Origin: Parasponia andersonii
Lineage: Eukaryota > Streptophyta > Magnoliopsida > Rosales > Cannabaceae
Direction: 5' to 3'
Assembly (NCBI GenBank): GCA_002914805.1
Contig: JXTB01000501.1
Span: forward strand, 205,019-269,018
Length of the DNA stretch: 64,000 nucleotides
The notes beneath the pieces were generated by a model. That model did not search any database and was not told the DNA's origin. It saw only the letters and a program-made list of their open reading frames with translations. Both the position numbers and the translations under genes were made by a program. How positions within the stretch are numbered: the stretch's first letter is position 1; each line of letters opens with the position of its first letter. Positions 10,815-22,190 of the stretch are shown here, piece by piece.

Positions 10815-13141
10815 TGTAAAACCCCTTATTTTAAGAAAGGGTATTGTGGTCTTTTGACCCAATTTTTTTTTTTTAAAAAGATGAATCTGGACAGATTTGG
10901 GTCTAGATTCGTTTGGACAAAAGTATAAAGAAAGTTTGAAAACGTAGGGTCAAAGTGTAATTATTTAAGGGTATTTTTGAGAAGATTTTCAGACAACTGG
11001 GTCTAAGTGCAAATAAGCAAAACAATACCCAATTAACTAGAAGCTCACATGTGGTGCTACATTTATGGAAATTGCCCATAAATCCCTGAACTTTCTCATT
11101 TTCTCCCTCGAAGCCCCTGCGAGGACCCGTCGCTACCATCCACCGTCGCTCCTCCTCCAGCCACCGTTGGAGCTCGCCGTCGCCAGACGAAGCTCCCGCT
11201 GCCAGAATCAGTCGCATCGAAGCCCGCGATCGCTGGAAAATGGCGAAAAATACCGCGGCTTGTTTTGCTCACTAGAGCTAATTCCGGCCACCGTTTGCCG
11301 TGAAACTTGTCACCATGGACTCGTCTCTTCACAGACAATCTGGTTGTAGGTACTTCGCATCTCAATTTTGCTCTGTTCGATTTTAATTTCGTTGGACAAT
11401 TTTATGTGTAAATAGTTTTGAAATTGACTTTTTGATCGGACCGTTAGATTTTAAAACTAATATCATTTTTGGAATCTACATTGAAAATGGTGAAAATGAG
11501 ATATATATTGACTATGTTCTGAAACGGGCCTGAAAAACGAAATCGGATGGCTCAGATTTGCCTCGATTTGCATGCTGTGGGACCCGCATCTAAATTTGAC
11601 AAATTATATGTTTAACCTAGGGTTTTTGGGTACTTTGAATTCAGTGGTGAAGTCTGTTTTATGATTAAAAGCTTCGTTTGAAAATCAAGTTTTCAAACCA
11701 AGGAACCCAAGGTTTGAAAACGACATCCGCTATTCCAAATGACACCTAAATGACGCCAAAGTTTGTCCATAACTTTGTAACGCTAGTTAGACACTCGATC
11801 GAGGTAAAGATTCGATTATTTGATTCTAAAATTAATTTAATTTATGAATTTTATATTTTCTCAATAAATATAGAATTTCGTGAAATAATTTATAAAAATT
11901 GTGTTTATGTCCATTTTTAATCTGATTTGGGATATAAACTGACTCGGAGACACGTCACACTGGTTGGCATATCATATATACTGTTTTGAATTGATTTTTG
12001 CAGGAAATTGGATTTTTGGGTTTTGATAGAAAATAACTGTTATAATGCCGAAATTTTTAGAAAATCCAAAATAGTTTGAGAACTCAGTTTTGAGGACTGA
12101 AAGTAATTTGAATAAAAAATATTGCATTGTTATTTTGAGATTTTATGGAAATGGTGCATATCATTACTCTGTCATTTATAAAACATTTGTATACATTCGC
12201 ACATTTACGATGCCCTACATTGGGTGATCAGACTTACAATGCCCCGCATCAGGTGATCGGACTTATGATGCTCCACATCAGATGATCAGACTTACGATGC
12301 CCCACATCGGGTGATCAGACTTATAGCGCCTCTTTAGGTGGTTCGGACTTATGAGTGATCCACTAGGACACTTCGGACATCATGATTGCATACATAGTTA
12401 TATGTTAGCTTGAATAGATATGTACTGGTTTTTATGGATGTTTTTCAATGGTTTGAAATGTTTGAACTGTTGGACTATGATTTCTACTTGAGTTTTGTAA
12501 ACTAATTGGAATAAAACACTAACCATGCAGGACCTTCAACGCGAGTATATTTTCTTACATATAAAAACTTTTAATCGATTCTCTACTGAGTATTCACGTG
12601 CTTGCCCCCTTTTATTTATTCCCACTTTCAGGTGTTGATTTATTTTAGGAAAATGGTCTTGATAACTTGTCAAGGTTGTTTGGCATATGTGTGTCGTTTC
12701 CCACTTCTTTATTAGTTGGTTCCTATTCTATACTATCCTTTATTTTTTATGTCAAATATATTTAGCTAATCGTGGTGTATTTATTAAGTAGATGTATGAT
12801 GATAAATTTTGCTATTAAATTGAGTATTTAGAAATACAAATGATTTTATGTAAATTATTTGAACATTGAACTTAAGGTTTAATTAAACTCGTTTTTTTTT
12901 TCTATAATTTATAAATTTACAAATATTTCTAAACTAATTAATTAGATTTTAATCAAAACTTTAAATGAAGGATTTTCTTGGAAAATTAATACTAAAATTA
13001 ATGTTTCTTGAATATGAAATTCGGTTATTTTTGATTACTAAATCTGAAAATTCTAACTATTAAATTTTCTAGAATTTTGTTAAATCACTTTTTACTACTG
13101 TTTCAACTAAAAGTCACAAACTTAAATTTTCGATCGTGACA
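10815..13141 (+). mobile_element. Solo LTR, Ty3/gypsy-type, 2327 bp, inside the MITE
   Basis: The sequence begins TGTAAAACCCC and ends GATCGTGACA. It is flanked by a perfect 5-bp target-site duplication, ATATT (10810-10814 and 13142-13146). No internal gag-pol sequence is present, so it is a solo LTR left by LTR-LTR recombination. Blocks such as TTGAATTCAGTGGTGAAGT and the 'AAACGAC...CAAATGACACC' region are shared with the fragment at 25282-27762. Similar blocks occur in the Ty3 element at 47434-54081. A GC- and pyrimidine-rich patch at about 11105-11265 lies some 300 bp from the start, the likely transcribed leader. Open frames in that patch are not genes. Confidence 0.9.
12206..12349. repeat. 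29-bp minisatellite inside the solo LTR, about five units
   Basis: Units of 29 bp of the form TACGATGCCCCACATCGGGT plus GATCAGACT repeat four times (12206, 12235, 12264, 12293), followed by a more diverged fifth unit (12322-12349). Each unit contains a small palindrome around ACATCGGGTGAT. I did not see a comparable array in the other LTR copies here, so it probably expanded in this copy or subfamily. Confidence 0.8.
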
Positions 13142-13227
13142 ATATTGATAATAACCAAAATACAAGGTACAATTTGAACAAAGTATCAAAATACTAAATA
13201 TAAAAGTGATATTATCTCAAATTAAAA

Positions 13228-15740
13228 GTAAAAAATACACCTAGGGAAATCCCTACCGTAGATCAAGATCAATAAATATTGGGTGGTGTAAAACTCAAAA
13301 GAAAGAAGAAGTGGAAAGGAAGAAGATGGAGTTTTTTGAGAATGGGGAGCAACTTTGGAATATGACTTTCTTTTTGTTAAATTTTAAATAACTCGCAGAT
13401 ACTTTAAAAATCAAAAATTAATTTTAAAAAAGAATATAAAATAATCTTTACATTGGTCAACATGGTTTTAACCATTTTTTCCCAACCCAGACAGCACATT
13501 CCATCATAACTTGATAACAATGCCTTAGGGCATTTATTGTGAGTAACTTTTCTTTCAACTTGAGTACATGTAGAACTTTCTGGCATGCACTGATACATTT
13601 GTTGTGTCAAACGATTGTATAGTTGGCCAAATTAACACCAAATCGATTTATTAAGCAGTACATGCAAACTCTGTGTAAAATACAATAATTATAAGAGGTA
13701 TAAGAGGTGAGCCCTGAATTCCACGGTATTCTATAATTTCAGAATCATATTTAAAATTATGGCATAAATAAAAATCATGTTTGTAAGAGGTTGTACTTAT
13801 CAGTTGTTAATCATGTACTACTAAGTTGCACATCTAAGAAATAACAAAATATTCAACAAAATTAAAATTCCAAATTACCCAAAAAAAAAAAAAAAAAAAC
13901 CAACAATATCTTATGTCAAACGAAAAGTAGAAATTAAACCCTAATATATGAAAAAGGAGAAGAGATGAGGTGGGAGATGAAGTAAGGAGAAATGAACTAG
14001 ATTTGATCGATTCGAGTTCGAGGTGGGAAGTGGGGCTTGAAGAAGGAAGAGCAGCAAGCTATGAAGTGAGAAGTGGATGAAGATAGAGAGGAAGTGGAAG
14101 GAGAAGAAAAGGAGAGAGAAGCGAAAGACGATGAAGAGACGAGACGATGGGTTCTCTTTGTTTATTTATTTATTTATTTACTATTATTATTATTATTATT
14201 ATTATTATATTTATTTTATTTTTTTAATGCGTATTACTTAGAATTCTTTTAAGTATTTAGTATTGCTCTTAATTTTTAATTTGGCATATATACTTTTATT
14301 AATTTTAATTAATTCTAAATTTGAATTAAATATTTCAAATATATATGCTTACATCTTAATAATATTTCAATAAACTCACCAATCAAAATTAGTCTTTGAT
14401 CGAGAGTATAAGTGTATTATAACTTTAAAATGTGAAGATAAATTATCTTAATAACATACATAGTGAAAGTTAGGTTCAACAAAAAGTTAAAATACATGCT
14501 ATATTTTTATAAATATATTATCCCTTTGATAATTAAATAAAACTCAACTAATAAATAAGAATATAACCTTAAATTAAAAAAACGTGTGTCATAAATATGA
14601 CAATAACCCTATTGTTTGTTTCATTAGAAAAACGAAGGAAAAAAAATATGATTAGTTGATCCTAGATATCTTATGATATTTAATTATTTCTATTTCCTTT
14701 TAAAAAAAATTAATAATAAAGAGATGGCTTTGTTTGTGAATGCTTTCGGGCAGAATTTTACTAGTTGACCTAATTATCTTAGCATTTGTTAAGGTCATAT
14801 GCCTCTAACTATTCTCGGACCAACCAAATCCATTGAGACAATGTTAATTAGTGAGACGTGTCATCCACGGCTAATATACGTAACTTTGAAAAATTTGTGA
14901 GTACTTTCCGTTGCACTTGCAAAGTTGCCTAATTGGCCAATTTTTATTACTAGATCTAGGCCAAAGTTTCTGAATGTTGATTGGCTGAATTTCTTTACGT
15001 CTATATTTGATATAATATGCATAAAAAAATGTATGATACCCTTTTTAATTACTTAATTAATTAATTACTACACTGTTTTGAAGCTGAGTCACTGACTGAC
15101 TCGGATGAGCTCCAATTCCCAAGCAAAATCCAAGGGTTAGAAAGTCAAATTTCGAGAGGGAAGGACCACGTCAAAATATTCACAAACGCAGTTAGGCGCG
15201 TACCAGGCAGGCTTGGACTCCTCCCAGTCAATGACGTACCACAAATTAAAAAGAGAAAAAAGATAACTCATATTACGTTAGTCACCAAAATTTGAATTAG
15301 ACTCATTTAAAAAAAAAAAAAGGAATTAGTCCCTTAAAAAATATAATAAAAGAATTTACATAGCAAGAATGTCGAATTACGTTGCAACAAACAAGTTTTT
15401 AAAGATGTAATATGAATGCAACCAAATGTTTAAAAAAAATCATTTGCACCAATTTATATGAAAATTAATTGGTGTAGCCAATTCCACATAAATAATAAAA
15501 TAGAAAATTGCAGTCTCCATCTTAAAGCCTGTATGACTTTTAAGTCACCACATCAGTTATTCGGTGCCTTAGTTACTTATCCGTTTTAGAAATAAACTTT
15601 AGAAATTTTAATTACTAAAATTTATCTCCTAACAAGTTAGATAAAAGAGTCTTTCCTTTACAATTATTTTAACAATTCCTTTTCTTCTCATAAAGGCGGA
15701 CTAAATACTTTTACCAGAAAGGGACTTAGGCCACTTGGAC
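13228..15740. other. Intergenic region upstream of the CAR gene
   Basis: No gene seen. Contents: a purine-rich stretch at about 13950-14145 (GGAGAAGAGATGAGG type); a TTTA tetranucleotide run at 14161-14180 followed by a TAT/ATT trinucleotide run to about 14209; an A tract at about 13880-13900; otherwise AT-rich unique sequence. The last kilobase, which contains GACGTACC and TGACTGACTCGG, is the likely distal promoter of the C2-domain gene. Confidence 0.55.
14161..14209. repeat. Compound microsatellite (TTTA)n/(TAT)n
   Basis: Five TTTA units (14161-14180) run directly into about nine ATT/TAT units (14182-14209). It immediately follows the purine-rich stretch. Confidence 0.9.
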
Positions 15741-15746
15741 TATATA
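15741..15746 (+). promoter_or_regulatory. Candidate TATA box of the CAR gene
   Basis: TATATA sits 213 bp before the ATG in an otherwise mixed-composition segment (GGACTATATACGGT). A start site near 15770 would leave a leader of about 180 nt ending in a CT-rich stretch (15845-15915), common in plant leaders. Position and composition only. Confidence 0.35.
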
Positions 15747-15953
15747 CGGTTGCACAAGAGGTTAGAATTTGCTATCAGAGTACTTGGACCTCTCAACTTC
15801 GCCATCAAAGCTCTGTCCTTTCGTTAAGAACAGAGCCCCAGAAAGACTTCTTTTCTCTCTATCCCACAAATACAATTCATACTAGCTAGTTAATAATTCT
15901 CTCTTCCTTTTCTCTAAGATTCGTATTATCATATTCAAAATCATTTTGTTTCA

Positions 15954-17242
15954 ATGGAGCACCTAATGGGACTTCTCAGAATCCATATCCACAGAGGGGT
16001 TAACCTTGCTATCAGAGATGTCAGAAGTAGTGACCCCTATGTTGTGGTCAGAATGGGCAAGCAGGTAACTTTAGATTTTTCTTTTATTATTTTTTGCGGC
16101 TTTTTTTTTATCCATTTCGTTTCTGGGTTTTCTTTGTTTTGTTGTTTCTAGTTCCGGGTTTTGAGTTTTCTTAGATTTGGATTTGTGGATTTGTTGGTGT
16201 TGACTTCTTGGTTAAGCTCGGTTTTCTTAGTAAATCCAAGGATTTTCAGTATTTCCAATTACCCTTTTCTACCGTTAGAAGCAACCCTTTAATTTGTGTA
16301 ACGCAAACCTATGTTTATGTATTTTTAATTCCTTTTATTGTGGTGTATTTTGTCCATTAACTTTCACTGGTTTCATTTCATTTTTTAATCTCATTATAGT
16401 TTCTAAAAACTAGGTTCAGAGAAAATTATACGACTATATATTACTTGTTTCTTTCTTCTTCTTCTTTCTTTTTTTTTTTTTTTTTTTTTTTTTTTTCTGG
16501 TCTCCCTAGGTTTCTTTAGTTTTATAATTTTTGTTAATAGCTATTTTACTTTGGTTCAAACGGTTTTTGGCAAAAGATCCACTGGAGAAAAAGGGACAAA
16601 TGCTTCAAGGCTTAAAGATGGTCCAATATTGATACAGATCTTTATATTGTTTATCCGATTTCAGAAGTTGAAGACTCGTGTGGTGAAGAAATCTGTCAAT
16701 CCCGAGTGGAATGAAGATTTAACTCTTTCAATTTTAGATCCAACTCTTCCAGTCAAACTTGTAAGAACTAAAGTTCTTCCCTTCAATTCTCAAGTTTGGA
16801 CGTGTTCGCCTCTTGATCCTGCTAAATTCCCAATTTTATAAACGACATAGCTAACTAAAATATTTGACGCTGCCAAATTTAAAATGCTGTTTTGAGTTTT
16901 GAAAATAGATTTACAAGTTTTCGGTCTCAAAATCGATGTTTTGTTTTACAGTTTGTGTATGACAAGGACACATTTTCTCTGGATGACAAAATGGGGGATG
17001 CTGAATTCGACATTGGACCATTCGTTGAGGCTCTTCGGATGCGTTTATCCGGCCTACCGAGCGGAACAACTATCACAAAAGTCCAACCAAGTAGACAAAA
17101 TTGCCTATCTGAAGAGAGCTCCATAATTTGGACTGAAGGGAAATTGGTTCAGAACATTTGTCTCAGACTTAGAAATGTGGAGAGTGGGGAAATAGAACTC
17201 CAGCTTGAGTGGGTTGATATTCCTGGTTCCAGGGGTCTGTGA
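15954..17242 (+). CDS. CAR: CAR-family C2-domain protein (C2-DOMAIN ABA-RELATED type), three exons
   Basis: Exons 15954-16064, 16665-16760 and 16952-17242 join in frame at GT-AG sites to give 165 aa, the usual size of the family. Residues 1-37 (MEHLMGLLRIHIHRGVNLAI, then RDVRSSDPYVVV) form the first C2 strands. 38-69 hold KTRVVKKSVNPEWNEDLTL. 70-85 hold YDKDTFSLDDKMGD. Asp22, Asp27, Asp73, Asp75 and Asp80/81 are the expected calcium ligands. About 90-138 is the CAR-specific insertion (LPSGTTITKVQPSRQNCL). The C-terminus EWVDIPGSRGL is diagnostic. In Arabidopsis these proteins bind phospholipids in a calcium-dependent way and recruit PYR/PYL abscisic-acid receptors to the plasma membrane; rice OsGAP1 is related. 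Intron 1 contains a T run of about 37 nt at 16460-16496. No lesion is seen. It is convergent with the sulfotransferase gene. Confidence 0.95.
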
Positions 17243-18327
17243 AGACTGCCCTCCTGCAACCTCAGTCTGGTTAGTGTACATACCAAAAAGAAGTGAGCTT
17301 CATAACCAAACAAGGACTTGACTTTTGTTTTCCTGGAAACAAAGTGAAACTGGGGAGTTTATTCCATTCTTATTTTCATGAAATGTTGTGTTGTATTGGG
17401 TAATGAATTTTATATCTAGTGTGGAAAAAAGTCTTGTTGTTTTTGTTTTTGGAAAAGAAGTAGTCTCTATAATTAGTTGCGGAATGTATAAATCTTCTCA
17501 ACTCTATTGGAAATGTGCAATTTTTGATGTGTTTTTCAATTCTGCTTCATGCCAGAAGCCTATTGATTTGTTTTGACCATTTGGATCGAATTTGAGAATG
17601 ATAAAGTCCTCGAAGTCAAGTTTAACGTGCGTTGTTTTTATTTTTATTTTTTTAATATTTATTTAAAAAAATCCCCAATGTCGGTAACCATTGTTTTTTT
17701 CCACACGAGTTCATAATAGCCAAAAAAGTCAATAGCAAGACCATCATCAATGCATTCCCAAATCTTGTGGCATGATCATATTTTGCATCTAGTATTATCA
17801 TATTCGAGAGAGTTTATTTTGGCCTTGACTAATGCCCTCTACCGCACACTACTAAGAAGGAAATAAGGATAATACTTGTCTCTGAAATAGAAAGTACTTA
17901 GATATTGGTGAGTTTTATGATTTCAGAAGTTCCACCGCCCATTTTTCTGTGTGTGTGTTACTATATAGTAATATTGGGATTTATCTTTTCCTACTTTTCC
18001 TCGTTTTTCCAGGGGATGGATGACTGTTAGTGACTTTGACTTCAGTTTCCTTATACCCTGTTTTATTTCCTCCGAGTTTGGTATCATCTTTGTTTAATAA
18101 GATTTCATTCTCATATTCATATGTAAAACAAAGTCACACTTTCAGTCATTAAAAATTTGAAACAAAAATGAAGAAAGAAATTTTTTCATCAATAGTTTTG
18201 ACAGTTAAAATTGTATATTTATTTGGGAGCTAATCAAGACTTTAAACATTCAAATAAACACAACATAACAGTAGACATAATTAGTAGATGAAACTCAAAG
18301 CCATAACAGAACAACATAGCTAGTTAT
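17243..18327. other. Convergent 3' regions of the CAR and sulfotransferase genes
   Basis: Holds the 3' UTR of the CAR gene (from 17243) and that of the sulfotransferase gene (from 18327 downward). Short plus-strand open frames here (for example 17388-17576) have no recognisable protein. No transposon signature is seen. Confidence 0.6.
18218..18223 (-). terminator. Candidate polyadenylation signal of the sulfotransferase gene
   Basis: TTTATT on the plus strand is AATAAA on the minus strand, 105 nt past the stop codon. This is a plausible near-upstream element; plant signals are degenerate, so this is only positional support. Confidence 0.4.
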
Positions 18328-19326
18328 TTATAAGGTCAAGCCTGAGGAACTAAATTTTTCATGGATTAGCTTCTCAACTTGATCTGCCACAGTTGGACTA
18401 AGATGATTAACCCAATCACCCACTTCTCCTTTCCTGAAATAGCTCTTGTTTTCAAAGTAAGGCATGAATTTACCATGCTTATTCACATCCAAGTCCTTGA
18501 GATTTTTAAAACTACAAAGCTTCAGAATTTCATCCACAATCCCTAGGCTCTCTTCCTCCATAGAAAAAGGGTATCCAACAAACTCAGCTAGCTTCCTAAC
18601 TTGAGTTTTAGTGTCCTTTTTCAAGTCTTCATACTTGAAAAACATCACCTTTCGAGGATGCTCCAAGCCTTGTTTCCAATATCCAAGAATATGGTCCCAG
18701 AAAGGCCCAAACACCTCTTCACCTTTACAATAAACATCCACAAACTCCTCCAGAGTCCATTTTGAGATAAGGTTGAGATGATCAGCTTGATTTGCGAAAT
18801 GCCAATGGGATACAATGGTATCAAGCGGATTCCGACAAATGTAGAGGATCCGACATTTCGATTCCTTAATGGATTTTGATAAGGAATCGTAAGGAATATG
18901 AGTTGAAAAAAGTCTTGGAAATGGGATATTACTTAGATCCGGAATTTTGTTGTTGTTTGCATACAAAGTAAACTCGAAGAAGGGTACGAGCTCATGTGGA
19001 TTGGACCTTAGCAAAGGGGTGTTAGAGATGCTAGTGCTGGCACGATTGACGATCGAGAACAAAAGGGCCTTCAACCAAGTGGTGCCTGATTTGGGCTTGG
19101 AGGCAAGAATTATGTCTTGGTCATGAGATTTGAAGTGATTTTGGAAGGAGATTATGTTGGGAACAATTTTTGATGGGCACCAAAAGCCTTGGTAGAAGGA
19201 AAGGCCTGAAGAACCTAACCATCCTTTGGTTTTAGTTAGTTGGGAAAGGAACAACTCTTTTTGGTCTTGATCTATTTGATCATCAGACATCTCATTGCCA
19301 TGCTCTTGAGCTGTGGAACTTTCCAT
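18328..19326 (-). CDS. Cytosolic sulfotransferase (SOT family), intronless
   Basis: 332 aa in one exon, typical of plant soluble sulfotransferases. They transfer sulfate from PAPS to hydroxyl groups of small acceptors such as flavonols, brassinosteroids, salicylate, 12-hydroxyjasmonate or desulfo-glucosinolates. The PAPS 5'-phosphosulfate loop is KPKSGTTWLK (residues 77-86). The catalytic base is His143 in STHIPY. The 3'-phosphate site includes Arg165 and Ser173 in CRNPLDTIVSHW. The C-terminal PAPS motif FRKGEVGDW is at 297-305. All key residues are present, so it looks functional. The ATG at 19326 was chosen because the 32 codons upstream include a translated CA/TA microsatellite (19386-19415). 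The acceptor cannot be read from sequence. Length, the FWC segment (48-50) and the intact motifs fit the general SOT family without a clear subgroup. Confidence 0.95.
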   Translation of the reverse strand: MESSTAQEHGNEMSDDQIDQDQKELFLSQLTKTKGWLGSSGLSFYQGFWCPSKIVPNIISFQNHFKSHDQDIILASKPKSGTTWLKALLFSIVNRASTSISNTPLLRSNPHELVPFFEFTLYANNNKIPDLSNIPFPRLFSTHIPYDSLSKSIKESKCRILYICRNPLDTIVSHWHFANQADHLNLISKWTLEEFVDVYCKGEEVFGPFWDHILGYWKQGLEHPRKVMFFKYEDLKKDTKTQVRKLAEFVGYPFSMEEESLGIVDEILKLCSFKNLKDLDVNKHGKFMPYFENKSYFRKGEVGDWVNHLSPTVADQVEKLIHEKFSSSGLTL

Positions 19327-20779
19327 CAAAATCGCCTTTGGGAATTCTTTTCTGGGTTTAAGAAAGGTTATAGAACTAGGGATTATACACACACACACAC
19401 ACATATATATATACACGTACATGTATCTACTAGGAGTTTACAGCAATGATGATTAAAATATTTACTATAGAAGTCCGCAGCCATTAATTAGAAATGTATA
19501 GTAACTCTTTTATTCAAAGATTATTAATTATGCTTTAAAGCTAATGTTGTTACATGCCATGATCAATTTCACTAAAATGATGCCACTGCGTATTCAGATT
19601 AATATGCTTTCCTTATTACCATTAATTGTAAATCGTAATTGTCGTAAAAGTGTTACATTAACAGACAAAATTCCTCCGTTCCTCGTCTTTCTTAATTTCT
19701 CAATTTGTCCCCTCAATAAATTGTTTACATCTGAGTCTATTTTGAAACCTTATAGCAAATCTCCTAATACATGTAATCTGACTATGAAATAGTAATACAA
19801 TAGTGGCAAATCTCCTAATACTTGTAACGCAATGTGACTCTGAAATAGGTAATTCAAGAGTGGAAAACGTGGCATGAATAAAAAGACAAGCATAAAAATA
19901 ATAGGATATAAATAACTAAGAGAATTAATAAGGATTCAGACTCAAAATCTCCTAGTCAGAAAGAACCACTTCTATTGACTAAGCCCATTTGGTACATGAG
20001 ACTAGGACTAAAATTATTTATCCTAAATTCATGTTTGATGTCAATTTAAGATTGGGATAAATAATCTATAACTCTAAAATAGTCCTATATAATTAAGGTT
20101 AGTTCAAGAACGTCCAGAAATACTAAACTGAACTGCTCATAGTTAATTTTTTGTAATTAAGATCAGTTTGGACATTATCGGAGATACCGAACTGGACACA
20201 ATTTTCTTTTTTATACTTTATTTTTGAATTGTGTCGTCTCTTTTGGCTGAGTTTTATAGTAAAAAGTGTTAAAATTATTTGTGAGGCAAAATTGTCCGTG
20301 ATGCAATGTCAACTTTGATCAAATTGGTAATCTTTATTATCAACTAGATCATAATTTTACACCTGATTAGAAAATTTGTTACTCTTGCCAAGACCATTAT
20401 TGATGTTTTTTGTTGGAAAATTATCTCTACCAATAACAACCAATAGCTTACCTACGATACTACGTTATGATACTACATTAGTGCATTAGTGCTTATATAC
20501 GATCTTATGATATGTATTTAGATCAAATCTAAAGATAAAATCTAATCTGTACACAATAAATCTCGAACAAATACCATATATATATATATATATATATAAC
20601 ACATCTCATTTACATATCAAATCACTAAAATAATAAATTTAATCATTCAAATTCATATTTTTTTTAAAATATCATAATTTAATCAATCTTATTCAGAATG
20701 ATATGAAAGTTAAGTAATTGAATCCTCGGAATATATATCTCAGCCAACTAATAGTTTTATGTTTTTTAAAACTTGATTT
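19327..20779. other. Upstream region of the sulfotransferase gene and intergenic DNA
   Basis: 19386-19415 is a CA then TA dinucleotide run that lies in the gene's 5' UTR or promoter; TATA-like sequence here may be microsatellite only. 20578-20598 is a TA run. About 19985-20110 (CATTTGGTACATGAGACTAG and a diverged return) has a MITE-like look but I could not define its ends. No gene seen. Confidence 0.5.
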
Positions 20780-21308
20780 CTCAAAACTAAAAACCCTCGC
20801 AACACTACTCCCTTCTCTTCCACTTTCGGCGAACGATGCCACAACCACGGAAGGCGGAGGTCACTGGGGAGGATGGCCTTGGCTTGAGTAACTCCTTAGC
20901 CGCCCTTCCCTTGAATAGTGGTCGATGGTGAGAGGTGGTAGAATCAGAGTTTGAGGCTGTTAGAGCACTGTTTGCTTCTCTCCCTAGTGCCGGATTTTGG
21001 TGGTTTTCCAAGCGACGACGGTTGATCAGCTTTGAGGTCTTTAGGTGGCAGCAAGGAGGGTAGGCAAGTGGGTGGAGCTGGGTGGGGCACGGTGGCTGAT
21101 TTTAGACGGCGTTAGAGAGAGGTTCGAAGAGAGAGGGTATCATGGGAGACAAGCCCTCTATTTTTTAGGAATTATGAATCGACTCCAATTTTTCTGAATC
21201 TTTTTATATAAGCCCAAAGTCAAATAATTAACTCATTTTTCACTATTTTTAATCCGAAATTTGTTTAAATTCTCTTTTTGCTCTTCATTAAAATACAAAG
21301 TTTTACAG
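20780..21308 (-). mobile_element. Possible 5' part of a Ty3-type LTR, minus strand
   Basis: Read on the minus strand, it starts TGTAAAACTTTG at 21308 and is followed within about 100 nt by TATATAAAAAG (a TATA box). A GC-rich, pyrimidine-biased patch follows (about 21150-20810). The well-delimited LTRs here share that start and the GC-rich patch. No inverted end or matching target duplication was found at the low-coordinate side, so it is truncated or a chance resemblance. Open frames within the patch are not supported as genes. Confidence 0.4.
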
Positions 21309-21826
21309 TAACCGTTACCATGTCTTCAAATTGTACTTAAAATAACAGCACAAAGCAGATTTTATTAAACTTGTTGACTTAAAAAGCACAAATTTATCAA
21401 ATACCTCAATCTCTTATATTTTTCTCTAACTGCTTTTAAATATAAAAAAATCACAAACAGGTCCATAACATGTCAAGAATATTTATGCTTAATTTTTAAA
21501 TTTTAAAGAGGACTTTCTTTAAAGAAGGGAGTGGAGAGAGGACAAAAAAAAAGGTGTAGCCATCCTATTTGTAATTATGCTATGGGAAAACTCTAAAATG
21601 TTGTTTCCTCTATTCTGCTTCTGAAGTTATTTTTCTCATAATTGTAACTGTTATAAATATAGTAATCAAATTGGAAATTACGTGATTTAATAGATTATCA
21701 TCTCTTTGTTGGTGTGAAATTTCGACACAAAAATACGAACGCCTCTGGCATTACTACCTTTTGTTACAATTTGTTACAAAGAAATGCTACTTTGGGTGTC
21801 GGATATTTATCAATGTTCATCACGCA

Positions 21827-22190
21827 CACTACTAAAAGTACACTTTTTGGTGGCGCCACAAAAGGATCAAAAACTGCTAAAAAAGGTTTGCGACAAAATT
21901 TTGCGGCATTTTTCAAGTGTCATAATAGCCAACATCGCAATTGATTCAAGTGTCATAATAGCCAACATACTTTTTTGGATTATAAAAAAAATACTATACA
22001 ATTGTAGCAAGTAAAAACATCAATTATAAAAATGTCATAAAAAAATTTGTGGTATTTATGATAGTGCCGTTAATACTTTGCGACATTTAATAATCTGTTG
22101 TAAAAAAGTATCACAAAATTTTTGCAAAATTCACAATAATGTCAATTGTACTTTTTGAATAGCACGAAAAATTGCCCCCAAAAAATATAA
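21827..22190 (+). mobile_element. CACTA-type terminus with subterminal repeats, fragment
   Basis: CACTACTAAAAGTACACTTT at 21827 is a CACTA left terminus. The following 350 bp repeats short motifs in both orientations: GCGACAAAATTTTGC, TTGTGGCGCC-like and GTGTCATAATAGCCAACAT twice (21918 and 21949). No right terminus was found, so it is a truncated non-autonomous element. Its repeat motif differs from the other CACTA families here. Confidence 0.6.

Larger units (their letters stand above)
10527..13218. mobile_element. Foldback MITE (Mutator-like TIRs) split by a solo LTR
   Basis: With the nested LTR (10815-13141) and one copy of its duplication removed, this is a 360-bp element with inverted arms of about 140 bp. 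The left arm starts GGGATAATATCACTTTTATA at 10527. The right arm ends with the inverted equivalent at 13218 (GTGATATTATCTC). Both arms contain TATTTTGGTTATTATCAATA-type sequence in opposite orientation, so pairing is near full length. Flanking 9-mers are AAATAAAAA (10518-10526) and AAATTAAAA (13219-13227), 8 of 9 identical. A 9-bp duplication and G-initial TIRs suit a Mutator-like MITE, but the flanks are A-rich, so chance is possible. No coding capacity. Confidence 0.72.

Noticed and set aside
11096..11365. Overlapping open frames on both strands, Arg/Pro/Ser-rich
   Set aside because: They lie in the GC-rich patch of a delimited solo LTR; same cause at 47834-48088, 61274-61510 and 63797-63979.
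10810..13146. Active LTR retrotransposon at this site
   Set aside because: No PBS, gag or pol between the ends; a solo LTR with one target duplication explains everything.
18328..19422. 364-residue version of the sulfotransferase
   Set aside because: The first 32 residues are a translated CA/TA microsatellite; the family N-terminus starts at the inner Met (19326).
19985..20110. MITE beginning CATTTGGTACATGAGAC
   Set aside because: Resembles common MITE starts and has a weak inverted return, but ends and target duplication could not be defined.
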